Assembly (NCBI GenBank): GCA_902826155.1
Contig: CADEDU010000005.1
Span: 78,529-142,528, forward strand
Source: an uncultured beta proteobacterium
GTDB lineage: Bacteria; Pseudomonadota; Gammaproteobacteria; Burkholderiales; SG8-39
DNA: 64,000 nucleotides
Reading direction: 5' to 3'
Shown one piece after another: positions 42,699-52,037 of this stretch (within the stretch, counting starts at the first letter, position 1; each line of letters opens with the position of its first letter). A model generated the notes under the pieces. It saw only the letters and a program-made list of their open reading frames with translations, had not been told where the DNA came from and made no database searches. The position numbers were made by a program, and so were the translations under genes.

Positions 42699-45600
42699 AT
42701 GCGGCAATTGCAACGCGGCGACGACACCTATAGGCGGCTGTTCGGCGATGAAGACCTCGCCGTGTTCGTGATGGGCGAGGCGATCGAGGACTGCAATCCG
42801 AGCGCGTGCCGCCTGTTCGGCCGTTCGCAGGACGAGATCCGCGGGCGCACGCCGCTCGAGTTGTCGCCGCTCACCCAACCCGACGGAACGCTCTCGGCCG
42901 AATACGGCAGACGCCGGACCGAGGCCGCGCTGGGTGGTCTGGCGCAATCGTTCCTGTGGGAGTTTCGCCGCGCCGACGGCACGCCGGTCGAAACACTGGT
43001 GCAGCTGGAAGCCGTGCGCCTGGATTCCAAGGTGCGCCTGTTCAACTACGTGCGCGACATCTCTCACTTGTGGCAGGCGGAGGTATCGCTCAAGGAATCC
43101 GAAACGCGACTGCAGCAGATCCTCAATCACACCTCGACGATGGTGCTCGCCAAGGACATGGAGGGGCGCTGCCTGTTCGCCAATCCGGCGGTCGAGCGGG
43201 TGATCGAGGTACCGGTCGAACAGCTCATCGGACAACCGGTTGCCGACTACTTCCCTGCCGACGTCATCGCGCGCTTCGAGCGGCAGGACGCACAGGTACT
43301 CTCCGAAGGCCGCGCGGTCGAAGTCGAGGAACAGGAACTGGTGCGCGGTGAACTGCGCACTTATCTGGTCAACAAGTTTCCGCTGCGCAACGCGCACGGC
43401 GAGCCGTACGCCGTATGCGGCCTGGGCACCGACATCACCGAACGCAAGCGCACGGAAGACGCGCTGCGGCAGGCGGCACTCGCCATGTCCAGCGCCGGCG
43501 ATGCGTCGATTCTCGACCGCCTGACGCAATCGCTCGCCAGCATTCTCAACGTCGATGTCGCGTTCGTCTCCACGATGGTGCCCGGCAGCGAAACCCGCAT
43601 GCGCATGCTTACCTGCGCGATTGATGGCGCCCAGGGGCCGTGTGAGGTGTACGACCTCGACGACACGCCCTGCTGCAACGTAGTGGGGCAGGCGTTCCGA
43701 TTCATCCCGCGCGGGTTGCGCGAACAGTTCAAGGCCGATGCGACGGTGCAGATGCTCGGGCTGGAAAGCTACGCGGGGTTTCCGCTCAACAGCCCGCGTG
43801 GCGAGCCGATCGGGTTGGTTGCGGTGGGTTCGCGCCGGCCGCTGCGCAACGCTGGGCTGTGCGAGTCGATCCTGAAGATCTTCGCCGGCCGGATCGCCGC
43901 CGAGATCGAGCGAGCGCGCACCGAGGAGGCGCTGCGGCAATCCGAAGTCAGCTACCGCACCATCTTCGACGAGAGTGAAGACGCGATCTTCGTGCACGAC
44001 TGGGACAGCGGCGCCATCGTCGATGTCAACCCCAAGGCGTGCGAGAGCGAAGGCTACAGCCGCGAGGAGATGCTCGGCGTGAGCGTGGCCGACATCAGCG
44101 CGGGCGTGCCGCCGTTCAGTGCCCAGGAGGCGCTGCGGCTGCTCGAGCAGGCGCGTAGCGGCCCGGTGCGATTCGAGTGGCGCGCGCGTCACCGCAGCGG
44201 CAGACTCGCCTGGAAGGAGATCTGCCTCAAGCCCGCCCGCATCGCCGGCGTGCCTCGCATCCTGGCGTTCTCGCGGGATATCACGTCGCGCAAGATGGCC
44301 GAGGAGGCGCTGCGCGCGAGCGAAGAACAATATCGCGGCATCTTCAACGCATCGCTCGATGGGCTGGTGCTGCGCGATGCGCGGCTGCGGGTCGTCGACG
44401 TCAATCCCGCGTTCCTCGCCATGAACGGCATCACGCGCGAAGAACTCATGGGCGCGGAGCATCTTTCCTACATCGCACCCGAGCAGCGCGTGCTGAGCGC
44501 GGGGCGTTTGCAGGCGGCACTGGGCGGGTTGTCGCTGCACTACGAATCCGAAGGCGTGCGCAGCGACGGCACGCTGTTCGATACCGAAGTGCGCGTGGCG
44601 CCGATCCGCTATCAGGGGCAGCCGCACGTGCTCAGCATTGTTCGCGACATCACCGAGCGCAAACGCATCGAACGGGAGCGCACGCAGATCGAAGGGCGGC
44701 TGCGCCAGGCGCAGAAGATGGAGGCCATCGGCCAGCTCACCGGCGGCATCGCGCACGATTTCAACAACATCCTGGCCAGCATCATCGGCAACATCGAGCT
44801 GGCCGCCGACCGGCCTGCCAGCCACAACGATGCGAAGGTCTCGAACTATCTGGCACGCGCGCACCGTTCATGCGAGCGCGCACGCGATCTGATCCAGCAG
44901 ATGCTGCTGTTCAGCCGTGGCCGGCGGGGCGATCCGCGCGTGGTCGAATTCGCCACCATGCTGCCCGAGACGGTGAAGCTGCTGCGTTCCACCTTGCCCA
45001 GCTCGCTCGAGCTCCGGGCGCAGGTCGAGCCGGACACGCCCAGTGTGCTCATCGATCCGGTGCAGGTCGATCAGGTGCTGATGAATCTGTGCATCAACGC
45101 GCGCGACGCCACCAGCGCGAGCGGGCACATCAGCATCGGTGTGCGTGGCCTCACCGCGCACGGTCTGGTGTGTTCGGCGTGTCGCAATGCCGCGACGGGA
45201 CGATTCGTCGAGGTGTCGGTGAGCGACAACGGCGCTGGGATGAAGCCCGAAGTGCTGGAGCGGATCTTCGAGCCGTTCTTCACCACCAAGGAGATCGGCA
45301 AGGGCACCGGCATGGGGCTGGCGACCGTGCACGGCATCGTGCATGAGAGCGGCGGGCACGTCATGGTGGATAGCGCACCCGGCCGCGGCACGACGTTCCG
45401 CGTGCTGCTGCCGATGCACGAGGCGACGACGCAGGCGGAACGTCCTGCCAAAACGGTGTCGCCGGCCAAGGAGGAGCGCAGTCCGCTCGCGGGCCACGTG
45501 CTGCTGGTGGACGACGAAACCATGGTGAGCGAGTTCATGGTCGATCTGCTGAGCAACTGGGGACTGCAGGTGACGACCGCGCGCGACGGAGCCGAGGCGG

Positions 45601-45851
45601 GTGAGTTGTTCGTGCGCGAGCGCGACCGGTTCGATCTGGTGTTGACCGATCAGACCATGCCGCGCATGAGCGGTCTGGAGCTCGCGCGCACGCTGCTCAA
45701 GCTGCGCCCCGAGCTGCCGGTGATTCTCTACACCGGATTCGCCGACGGCCTCACCGACGATCAGGCCAGCGCCGCCGGTGTGCGTTCGGTGATCCGCAAG
45801 CCGGTGGCGCCCAACGCGTTGTTCGAAGTGCTGCGCAGCCATCTGGGCTGA
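42699..45851 (+). CDS. hybrid sensor histidine kinase with PAS-PAS-GAF-PAS-PAS input
   Basis: 1050 aa from ATG 42699. Order: PAS (about 8-125), PAS (135-250, ending 'GLGTDITERKR'), GAF-like (265-410), PAS (425-550, 'FSRDITSRKM'), PAS (560-672, 'IVRDITERKR'), then HisKA with H686 in 'GGIAHDFNNILASI', and HATPase with N-box 'LCINARDAT', G1 'VSDNGAGM' and G2 'GTGMGLATVHGIV'. A C-terminal receiver has phospho-Asp D984 in 'DLVLTDQTMPRMSG'. No membrane segment is visible, so it senses a cytoplasmic signal. The output regulator is not certain; the nearby OmpR-type protein is one candidate. Confidence 0.93.
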   Translation: MRQLQRGDDTYRRLFGDEDLAVFVMGEAIEDCNPSACRLFGRSQDEIRGRTPLELSPLTQPDGTLSAEYGRRRTEAALGGLAQSFLWEFRRADGTPVETLVQLEAVRLDSKVRLFNYVRDISHLWQAEVSLKESETRLQQILNHTSTMVLAKDMEGRCLFANPAVERVIEVPVEQLIGQPVADYFPADVIARFERQDAQVLSEGRAVEVEEQELVRGELRTYLVNKFPLRNAHGEPYAVCGLGTDITERKRTEDALRQAALAMSSAGDASILDRLTQSLASILNVDVAFVSTMVPGSETRMRMLTCAIDGAQGPCEVYDLDDTPCCNVVGQAFRFIPRGLREQFKADATVQMLGLESYAGFPLNSPRGEPIGLVAVGSRRPLRNAGLCESILKIFAGRIAAEIERARTEEALRQSEVSYRTIFDESEDAIFVHDWDSGAIVDVNPKACESEGYSREEMLGVSVADISAGVPPFSAQEALRLLEQARSGPVRFEWRARHRSGRLAWKEICLKPARIAGVPRILAFSRDITSRKMAEEALRASEEQYRGIFNASLDGLVLRDARLRVVDVNPAFLAMNGITREELMGAEHLSYIAPEQRVLSAGRLQAALGGLSLHYESEGVRSDGTLFDTEVRVAPIRYQGQPHVLSIVRDITERKRIERERTQIEGRLRQAQKMEAIGQLTGGIAHDFNNILASIIGNIELAADRPASHNDAKVSNYLARAHRSCERARDLIQQMLLFSRGRRGDPRVVEFATMLPETVKLLRSTLPSSLELRAQVEPDTPSVLIDPVQVDQVLMNLCINARDATSASGHISIGVRGLTAHGLVCSACRNAATGRFVEVSVSDNGAGMKPEVLERIFEPFFTTKEIGKGTGMGLATVHGIVHESGGHVMVDSAPGRGTTFRVLLPMHEATTQAERPAKTVSPAKEERSPLAGHVLLVDDETMVSEFMVDLLSNWGLQVTTARDGAEAGELFVRERDRFDLVLTDQTMPRMSGLELARTLLKLRPELPVILYTGFADGLTDDQASAAGVRSVIRKPVAPNALFEVLRSHLG

Positions 45852-45984
45852 ACGCATCCCGAGCCGGCTGCTTCAACTGAAACGCTCGCGGCGGGGCGCG
45901 ACATATCGGTGCGAAATGCGTCGGGGATGATGGACGCATACATCAGCGTCGCTCCCATCATCACGAACCGCACCGAGGTGCCGC

Positions 45985-46335
45985 ATGACCGTCGATCTGG
46001 CCGGAAACATCATCAACGTCGCGCGCAATCGCACCATCGCGCTCGACAATGCCCGTGGTACCACCGTCGTTTGCGTACGCGGATCGCTGTGGATCACCGA
46101 ACAGCGCCGCAGCGACGACTTGGTGCTCGAACCGGGTGAGCGCTACGTGCTGAGCGGCAATGGCAAGGCATTGATCACGGCGCTCGGAGCAGGCGCGATC
46201 AAGCTGATCGATCGGCGGTCACTCGCTCGCGCCACGATCGATGCGCTGAGCGGGGCATTCGCCCGCTGGTGGGTCGGTCGTTTCGATCAGCATACGATGG
46301 GTGTCGCTGCGCGCCGCTACGGCACTGCAATCTGA
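45985..46335 (+). CDS. DUF2917 protein
   Basis: 116 aa from ATG 45985. 'RTIALDNARGTTVVCVRGSLWITEQRRSDDLVLEPGERYVLSGNGKALITALGAGAI' is the full DUF2917 pattern, a small cupin-like beta-sandwich. Its function is unknown. The 133 bp before it hold no feature I can name. Confidence 0.85.
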   Translation: MTVDLAGNIINVARNRTIALDNARGTTVVCVRGSLWITEQRRSDDLVLEPGERYVLSGNGKALITALGAGAIKLIDRRSLARATIDALSGAFARWWVGRFDQHTMGVAARRYGTAI

Positions 46336-46440
46336 TCGCCCGCGGGGCGCGCACCGACGCGTGCCCTGTGCGGTTGCCGCGCTGCCGACACGGCGGCGCT
46401 GGTAGGCTTGCGGACCTCCCCCATTCGAGCGAGAAGGTCC

Positions 46441-47157
46441 ATGAGCGACACCAAACCACCGATCGTCCTCGTTCACGGCGCCTGGCATGGTGCCTGGTGC
46501 TGGCGGCGCGTCGTGCCGCTGCTGCGAGCTGCGGGGTATGAAGTCTATGCACCCACGCTCACCGGTCTTGCCGACAAGGCGCATCTGCTCAGTCGATCGG
46601 TCAACCTCGCCACGCACGTCGATGACGTGCTCGGACTGATCGAGGCCGAAGAGCTGCGCGATGCCGTGCTCGTGGGCCACAGCTACGCCGGCATGGTGAT
46701 CACCGGCGTGGCCGATCGAGTATCCGAGCGCCTGCGCAGCCTGGTGTACCTCGATGCGTTCGTGCCCGAGAGCGGCAAACGGTTGATCGACTACGCTGCG
46801 GCCGATCGGCGCGAGGCGATGATCAAGGCGGGGCAGGCGAGCGGCTTCGTCGATCCGCCGCCTGCCACGCTGTTCGGCTTGAAGCCCGGCACGCCCGACA
46901 TGGACTGGGTGACCCGCCGCATGACGAAGCAGCCCTACGGGACCATGGCCGACGCGCTGACGTTGCGCAGCGGCGGCGGTGCCCAGCTGCCGCGTAGCTA
47001 CATCTACTGCGCCAATCCACCCACCGGGTCGTTTCAGCAATTCGCCGCCGTGCTGCGCGAGGACAGGCGCTGGCGCTTCCACGAGTTCAACACCGGCCAC
47101 GATTGCATGGTCACCGAGCCCGCCGAGACGGCGCGGCTCATTCTTGCCGGGGTGTGA
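46441..47157 (+). CDS. alpha/beta hydrolase (EstC/hydroxynitrile-lyase-like)
   Basis: 238 aa from ATG 46441, with GAGAAGG upstream. 'IVLVHGAWHGAWCWRRVVPLL' is the oxyanion-hole strand of this subgroup. The nucleophile is S81 in 'VGHSYAGMV' and the His is H220 in 'NTGHDCMV'. 'YLDAFVPESGKRLIDY' is a family landmark. Such enzymes cleave esters, amides or carbon-carbon bonds in small molecules. It sits 145 bp upstream of a cyclase-family hydrolase and ThDP enzyme and may act in the same pathway. Confidence 0.87.
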   Translation: MSDTKPPIVLVHGAWHGAWCWRRVVPLLRAAGYEVYAPTLTGLADKAHLLSRSVNLATHVDDVLGLIEAEELRDAVLVGHSYAGMVITGVADRVSERLRSLVYLDAFVPESGKRLIDYAAADRREAMIKAGQASGFVDPPPATLFGLKPGTPDMDWVTRRMTKQPYGTMADALTLRSGGGAQLPRSYIYCANPPTGSFQQFAAVLREDRRWRFHEFNTGHDCMVTEPAETARLILAGV

Positions 47158-47302
47158 CGCGAGCGGCGCGAATCGCGCTACATTCCCCGGCATTCCCGCT
47201 GACTCGCCTTGCGCATGCAGCAGTACGCATGGCGAGGCGGCGCGCCCGTTTTCGACCACCCGAACTCGCTTTCCCGATTCCAATCGCACCCAGGAGGAAG
47301 AC

Positions 47303-48274
47303 ATGGCTGCAAAGAAGATCACCCGTCAGGACATGACCGCCGCGGCGGAGAAGTACAAGAACTGGGGCAAGTGGGGTCCCGCCGACGAGATCGGCACGCT
47401 CAACTACACCCAGGCCGAAGACATCATCGCGGCCGCACGCCTGGTGCGCAAAGGCAAGGTGATCTCGCTCGCGCTCAACTTCGATCATCACGGACCGCAG
47501 GGCGCCAAGAGCAACTATCCGGCGATGGGGCGGATCAATCCGGTGCATACGATGCTGCGCACCGGCACCGATGCGTATTCCGGCGTGCTTGATTCTCGTG
47601 GCATCCGCGCCGCCGACGACATGGTCGTGATGCCGCTGCAGTGCGGCACGCAATGGGACGGCCTGGGCCATGTGTTCTACGAGAACAACATGTGGAACGG
47701 CTACGACTGCCGCGAGGTCACCTCGGCCGGCGCGCAGAAGTGCGGCATCGAAAAGACCAAGAACAAGATGGTCGGGCGCGGCGTGTTTCTCGATGTGGCG
47801 CGAGCGCTCGGTAAGGAATGCCTCGACGACGGCTACGGCATCACCGGCGCCGATCTCGATCTCACCGCGAAAAAGCAAGGCATCGAGATGAAGCGCGGCG
47901 ATTTCGTGATCGTGCGCACCGGGCAGATGGAACAGAAGCTTAAGGCGGGCAGCTGGGACGGCTATCCCGGCGGCGATGCGCCCGGGTTTTCATTCGAGAC
48001 GCTCGAGTGGATCCAGCGCACGCAGCTGGCCGCGCTGGCGAGCGACACCTGGGGCTGCGAGGTGCGTCCGAATGAATCGGAGAAGGGCATCAACCAACCT
48101 TGGCACTGGATCACCATCCCGATCATGGGCATGACCATGGGCGAGATCTTCTATCTCAAGGACCTGGCCGAAGACTGCGCCGCCGACGGCGTGTACGAAT
48201 TTCTGTTCGTGGCACCGGCGCTGCCGATCACCGGTGGCGTGGGCTCGCCGATCAATCCGCTGGCGATCAAGTAG
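47303..48274 (+). CDS. cyclase-family (kynurenine-formamidase-like) metal hydrolase
   Basis: 323 aa from ATG 47303, preceded by AGGAGGAAG. The family metal motif, HxGTHxDxPxH in kynurenine formamidase, appears here as 'LQCGTQWDGLGHVFYEN', a variant common in the long members. 'GRGVFLDVARALG' and 'MKRGDFVIVRTGQMEQ' follow. Predicted activity is hydrolysis of an amide or lactone with a divalent metal; the substrate is unknown. Ten bp later begins the ThDP enzyme, so the pair is an operon. Confidence 0.85.
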   Translation: MAAKKITRQDMTAAAEKYKNWGKWGPADEIGTLNYTQAEDIIAAARLVRKGKVISLALNFDHHGPQGAKSNYPAMGRINPVHTMLRTGTDAYSGVLDSRGIRAADDMVVMPLQCGTQWDGLGHVFYENNMWNGYDCREVTSAGAQKCGIEKTKNKMVGRGVFLDVARALGKECLDDGYGITGADLDLTAKKQGIEMKRGDFVIVRTGQMEQKLKAGSWDGYPGGDAPGFSFETLEWIQRTQLAALASDTWGCEVRPNESEKGINQPWHWITIPIMGMTMGEIFYLKDLAEDCAADGVYEFLFVAPALPITGGVGSPINPLAIK

Positions 48275-48284
48275 AGGCACGACC

Positions 48285-49967
48285 ATGGCCAAGATGACCG
48301 GCGCACAACTGATGGCCGACATGCTGAAGGGCTACGGCGTGTCGCACGTGTTCATGGTGCCCGCGGTGCTGCGCACCACCTTCGCCGAGATGGAGCGGCG
48401 CGGCACCGGCATTGCGCGCGTGCACACGCATGGTGAGAAATCCGCTGCGTACATGGCCGACGGCTTTGCGCGCGCCACCGGGCGGCCGGGCGTCTGCATG
48501 GCGCAGGTGATCGGCGCGCTCAATCTCGCGGCAGGGCTGCGCGACGCGTGGCTCGCGCACTCGCCGGTGATCGCGATGACCGGCGGACGTGATCCGAAGA
48601 CCAAGTTCCGCAAGGTCTATCAGGAGATCGACGACGTACCCGCGTTCGAACCGGTGACGAAGTTCAACGCCACCGTTGATGACGTTTCCCGTTTCCCCGA
48701 CATGGTGCGGCAGGCGTTTCGGGTGGCGGTGTCGGGCACGCCCGGGCCGGTGCATCTGCAGTTTCGCGGCAACGAAGGCCAGATCGATCAGGAAGAGGCC
48801 GACATGGAGCCGCTGTGTGAACCGTTGTTCGCGCAGGTGCCGCCGTTCCGGCCGGAGCCCGAGCGGGGCAGCGTGATGAGCGCGCTGCAGTTGCTGCAGA
48901 ACGCCGCGCGCCCGGTGATCGTCGCCGGCGGTGGCGTGCGCGCTTCGGGCGCGCAGCGCGAGGTCGTCGCGCTGGCCGAGAAGCTCGGCATCCCGGTGGC
49001 GACTTCGCTAAACGGCAAAGACACCATCCCCGGCATCCATCCGCTGTCGGTGGGGGTGGTCGGCTCGTATTCACGCGAAAGCGCCAACCGTATCGTCGCG
49101 CAGGCCGATCTGGTGTGCTTCATCGGCACAGAGGCAGGCGGCATGACGACGCATTTCTGGGCGGTGCCGAAGATAGGCGCGACTGCCATTCAGATCGACA
49201 TCGACGCGGAAGCACTCGGGCGCAACTATCCGTTGCAGGTTGCGGTGCACGGCGACGCGAAGACCGCGCTGCTGCGCATGATCGAAAACGCGGATGGTGC
49301 GACGTCGAGCAAACGGCAAGCGTGGCTCAAGACGGTCAATACGACACGCGAGGAGTGGTACGGGAAATACCGCTCGCTGCTCGATGCCGATACCGCGCCG
49401 ACGCGGCCGGAACGGCTATGTCGGGATCTGTCGCGGCACATGCCCGACGATGCGATCGTCGTGGTCGACACCGGACACGCCGGCATGTGGATGGGCGGCA
49501 TGTTCGATCTGAAGAGTCCGCGTCAGAGTTACATCCGCAGTGCCGGGCATCTGGGCTGGGCGTTTCCCGCCGGGCTGGGTGCCAAGTGCGGTGCGCCGCA
49601 TCGGCCGGTGGTCACGTTCACCGGCGATGCCGGGTTCTGGTACCACATCGGTGAGATCGAGACGGCGGTGCGCTGGAAGATGAACGCGGTGACTGTGGTC
49701 AACAACAATGGCGGTGGCAATCAGTCCAAGCGCGGCTTCGATCGTGTCTACGGCGGCAAACAAACCGAGCAGGCACTCGAGCTGTGGACGTACACCAAGG
49801 TCAATTTCGCACGCATCGCCGAAGACATGGGTGCAGTGGGCATCCGCGTGGAGAAGCCCGGCGAATTCGCACCGGCGCTGGCGCGCGCGCTGGAAGCCAA
49901 CCGGCCGGTAGTGATCGACGTTGTGACTGAGCTGGACGCGCTGGCGCCGCTGGCTGTTGGCGGCTGA
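48285..49967 (+). CDS. thiamine-diphosphate enzyme, acetolactate synthase large-subunit-like
   Basis: 560 aa from ATG 48285. The N-terminal Pyr domain has the activating Glu in 'ARVHTHGEKSAAYMADGFARATGRPGVCM'. A central domain follows ('ARPVIVAGGGVRASGAQ'), then a C-terminal PP domain with the ThDP motif 'GDAGFWYHIGEIETAVRWKM...VNNN' at about residues 447-475. It belongs to the decarboxylase/synthase superfamily (acetolactate synthase, benzoylformate decarboxylase, sulfoacetaldehyde acetyltransferase). No regulatory small subunit is present and the gene is catabolic by context. The exact reaction is open. Confidence 0.88.
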   Translation: MAKMTGAQLMADMLKGYGVSHVFMVPAVLRTTFAEMERRGTGIARVHTHGEKSAAYMADGFARATGRPGVCMAQVIGALNLAAGLRDAWLAHSPVIAMTGGRDPKTKFRKVYQEIDDVPAFEPVTKFNATVDDVSRFPDMVRQAFRVAVSGTPGPVHLQFRGNEGQIDQEEADMEPLCEPLFAQVPPFRPEPERGSVMSALQLLQNAARPVIVAGGGVRASGAQREVVALAEKLGIPVATSLNGKDTIPGIHPLSVGVVGSYSRESANRIVAQADLVCFIGTEAGGMTTHFWAVPKIGATAIQIDIDAEALGRNYPLQVAVHGDAKTALLRMIENADGATSSKRQAWLKTVNTTREEWYGKYRSLLDADTAPTRPERLCRDLSRHMPDDAIVVVDTGHAGMWMGGMFDLKSPRQSYIRSAGHLGWAFPAGLGAKCGAPHRPVVTFTGDAGFWYHIGEIETAVRWKMNAVTVVNNNGGGNQSKRGFDRVYGGKQTEQALELWTYTKVNFARIAEDMGAVGIRVEKPGEFAPALARALEANRPVVIDVVTELDALAPLAVGG

Positions 49968-49996
49968 TTGCGATCGCGAGGATGCAAGGACCAACC

Positions 49997-51010
49997 ATGA
50001 ACACACACACGTCTGGATTTGATAGCCCAACGCGCCGCGTTGGCATCGCGCGGCCGTTGCTCGGGGCGTTATCCGCAGTGGTGGCGATGGCCATCACCGC
50101 CGGAGTGCATGCACAGGCTTATCCGAGCAAGCCGGTGCGCATCGTCGTGGCCCACGCACCAGGTGGCCCGGTGGATGTGATCGCGCGCCTGGTGCAGCCC
50201 AAGACCCAGGAACTGCTCGGCCAGCAGCTCATCGTCGAGAATCGCGTCGGCGCCGGCGGCAACATCGGTACGGCCGCGGTGGCGAAATCGCCGGCCGACG
50301 GCTACACCATTCTCGCGAACTCCTCGGCGTTCGCCGTTAATCCGAGCCTCACCGCGAACGCCGGCTACGACGCCGAGAAGGACTTTGCACCGGTGGTGCA
50401 GGTCGCCACGCAGCCCAATCTCGTCGTCGTACATCCAGGCGTCAATGTGAAGAATCTGCAGGAGCTGCTCGCGCTGGCGAAAACCACCAAGCTGTCGTAC
50501 GCCTCGCCTGGCAGCGGCACCACGCCGCACCTCACGGCCGAGATGCTGTTTCGTGTGATCGGCAAGGTCGACGTCCAAGGTGTGCACTACAAAGGCGCGG
50601 GCCCCGCAGCCGCTGCGGTCGTAGCCGGCGAACCGCAAGTGGGCTCGCTCGCGGTCACTGCGCCGATTCCGCACGTGCGCGCCGGCAAGTTGCGGGCGAT
50701 CGCGATCTCCAGCGCCAAGCGCCATCCCGCACTGCCAGACGTGGCCACGTTCACCGAGCAGGGGTATCCGAACGTGCAGGACTACACCTGGGTCGGATTC
50801 TTCGCGCCCGCCGGCACGCCACCGGCAGTGGTACAGCGCCTCAACGATGCGGTGAACCAGGCGATCAAGTCTCCCGAAGTGATGGAGCGCCTGGCCTCGC
50901 TCGCATTCGAGCCGATCGGCGGCACGCCCGTGCAGTTCGCGCAGTACGTGAAAGAGGAAGTCGTGAAGTGGGGCAAGGTGGTCAAGGAGACCGGCGCCAA
51001 GGTCGACTAG
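49997..51010 (+). CDS. Bug/TctC-family periplasmic substrate-binding protein
   Basis: 337 aa from ATG 49997 (or 49982, five residues more). The signal peptide ends 'TAGVHAQA'. Mature start 'YPSKPVRIVVAHAPGGPVDVIARLVQ', then 'LIVENRVGAGGNIGTAAVAKSPADGYTI' and 'VHYKGAGPAAAAVVAGEPQVG', the normal Bug layout. It lies 29 bp after the ThDP enzyme and just before ribokinase, so it may receive the compound that these enzymes degrade. The permease is not encoded here. Confidence 0.92.
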   Translation: MNTHTSGFDSPTRRVGIARPLLGALSAVVAMAITAGVHAQAYPSKPVRIVVAHAPGGPVDVIARLVQPKTQELLGQQLIVENRVGAGGNIGTAAVAKSPADGYTILANSSAFAVNPSLTANAGYDAEKDFAPVVQVATQPNLVVVHPGVNVKNLQELLALAKTTKLSYASPGSGTTPHLTAEMLFRVIGKVDVQGVHYKGAGPAAAAVVAGEPQVGSLAVTAPIPHVRAGKLRAIAISSAKRHPALPDVATFTEQGYPNVQDYTWVGFFAPAGTPPAVVQRLNDAVNQAIKSPEVMERLASLAFEPIGGTPVQFAQYVKEEVVKWGKVVKETGAKVD

Positions 51011-51081
51011 TCGGACGCAACCAGTCCGCCGACAGCGGCTGCTCGCTCGCCTGATCTTCTCTGATACGGCGGCGCACCAAC

Positions 51082-51996
51082 ATGAGTCGCGTGATCGTCG
51101 CCGGCAGCATCAACGTCGACCTGGTCGCGACGGCTGATCGCTTTCCGCGCGCCGGCGAAACCGTGCCGGGTCGCACGTTCGCGCAGTATCCGGGCGGCAA
51201 AGGCGCCAATCAGGCGATCGCTGCCGCCCGAGCCGGTGCCACGACGGCCATGGTTGCGGCGGTCGGTGACGACGACCACGGCCGGCAGATGCGCACGTAC
51301 CTCAGCGCCAGTGGTGTCGATTGCACCGGTGTGCGTACGCACCCGACGCTTCCTACTGGTATCGCGCTCATTACGGTGAGCGCGGGCGAGAACAGCATCG
51401 TCGTCGTGCCTGGCGCCAATGGCAGCCTCGCCGCGTCCGATCTGGACGACCTCGCGTTTGCGCCCGGCGATGTGCTGGTGACCCAGCTCGAGATCCCGAT
51501 CACGACGGTCGCCGCGGCGCTGCAACGCGCGCAACGCCATGGCGCGATCACCGTGCTCAACGCCGCGCCGATGCTGGCCGAGGTCCAGTCGCTGCTCGCC
51601 CACGCGCACGTACTCATCGTCAACGAGACCGAGCTGTCGGCGCTGACGCAGACGCAGATCGATCAGGACGCCGCGTCGCATCTCGTCGCGCAGGCGGCCG
51701 ACGCGTTGCGCCAACGCGGTCTGCCCACAATCATCGCCACCTTGGGTGCGCGCGGCGCGATCGTCGTGGGTGAGAGCACCTGGTTCGAGTTGCCCGGCCG
51801 CGACGTGGCGGTCGTGGACGCGACCGGTGCGGGCGATTGCTTCGTCGGCACGTTCGCTGCGGCGCTGACAACTGGCGGCACGATCAAGGCCGCGGCGCAA
51901 TTCGCCAACGTCGCCGCGTCGATCTGCGTCCAGCGGCCCGGCGCCGGGCCGTCGATGCCCACGCGCGAGGAGATCGAGGCGGCGTTCAGGGGTTGA
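51082..51996 (+). CDS. rbsK: ribokinase (PfkB family)
   Basis: 304 aa from ATG 51082. It phosphorylates D-ribose to ribose 5-phosphate with ATP. The first PfkB signature is 'YPGGKGANQAIAAARAG'. The second is 'VDATGAGDCFVGTFAAAL', with catalytic base D252. 'GSINVDLVATADRFPRAGETVPG' is the ribokinase-type opening. It is placed between two Bug-type receptors and near a nucleoside hydrolase, so it could complete nucleoside or ribose use. Confidence 0.92.
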   Translation: MSRVIVAGSINVDLVATADRFPRAGETVPGRTFAQYPGGKGANQAIAAARAGATTAMVAAVGDDDHGRQMRTYLSASGVDCTGVRTHPTLPTGIALITVSAGENSIVVVPGANGSLAASDLDDLAFAPGDVLVTQLEIPITTVAAALQRAQRHGAITVLNAAPMLAEVQSLLAHAHVLIVNETELSALTQTQIDQDAASHLVAQAADALRQRGLPTIIATLGARGAIVVGESTWFELPGRDVAVVDATGAGDCFVGTFAAALTTGGTIKAAAQFANVAASICVQRPGAGPSMPTREEIEAAFRG

Positions 51997-52037
51997 TTAC
52001 GGGGTAAAGTACCGACGATGACATTGGAGGATCAATC

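Noticed and set aside
42660..44864. Long minus-strand open frame opposite the hybrid kinase
   Set aside because: Antisense shadow of a kinase with complete domains; no start signal or family features.
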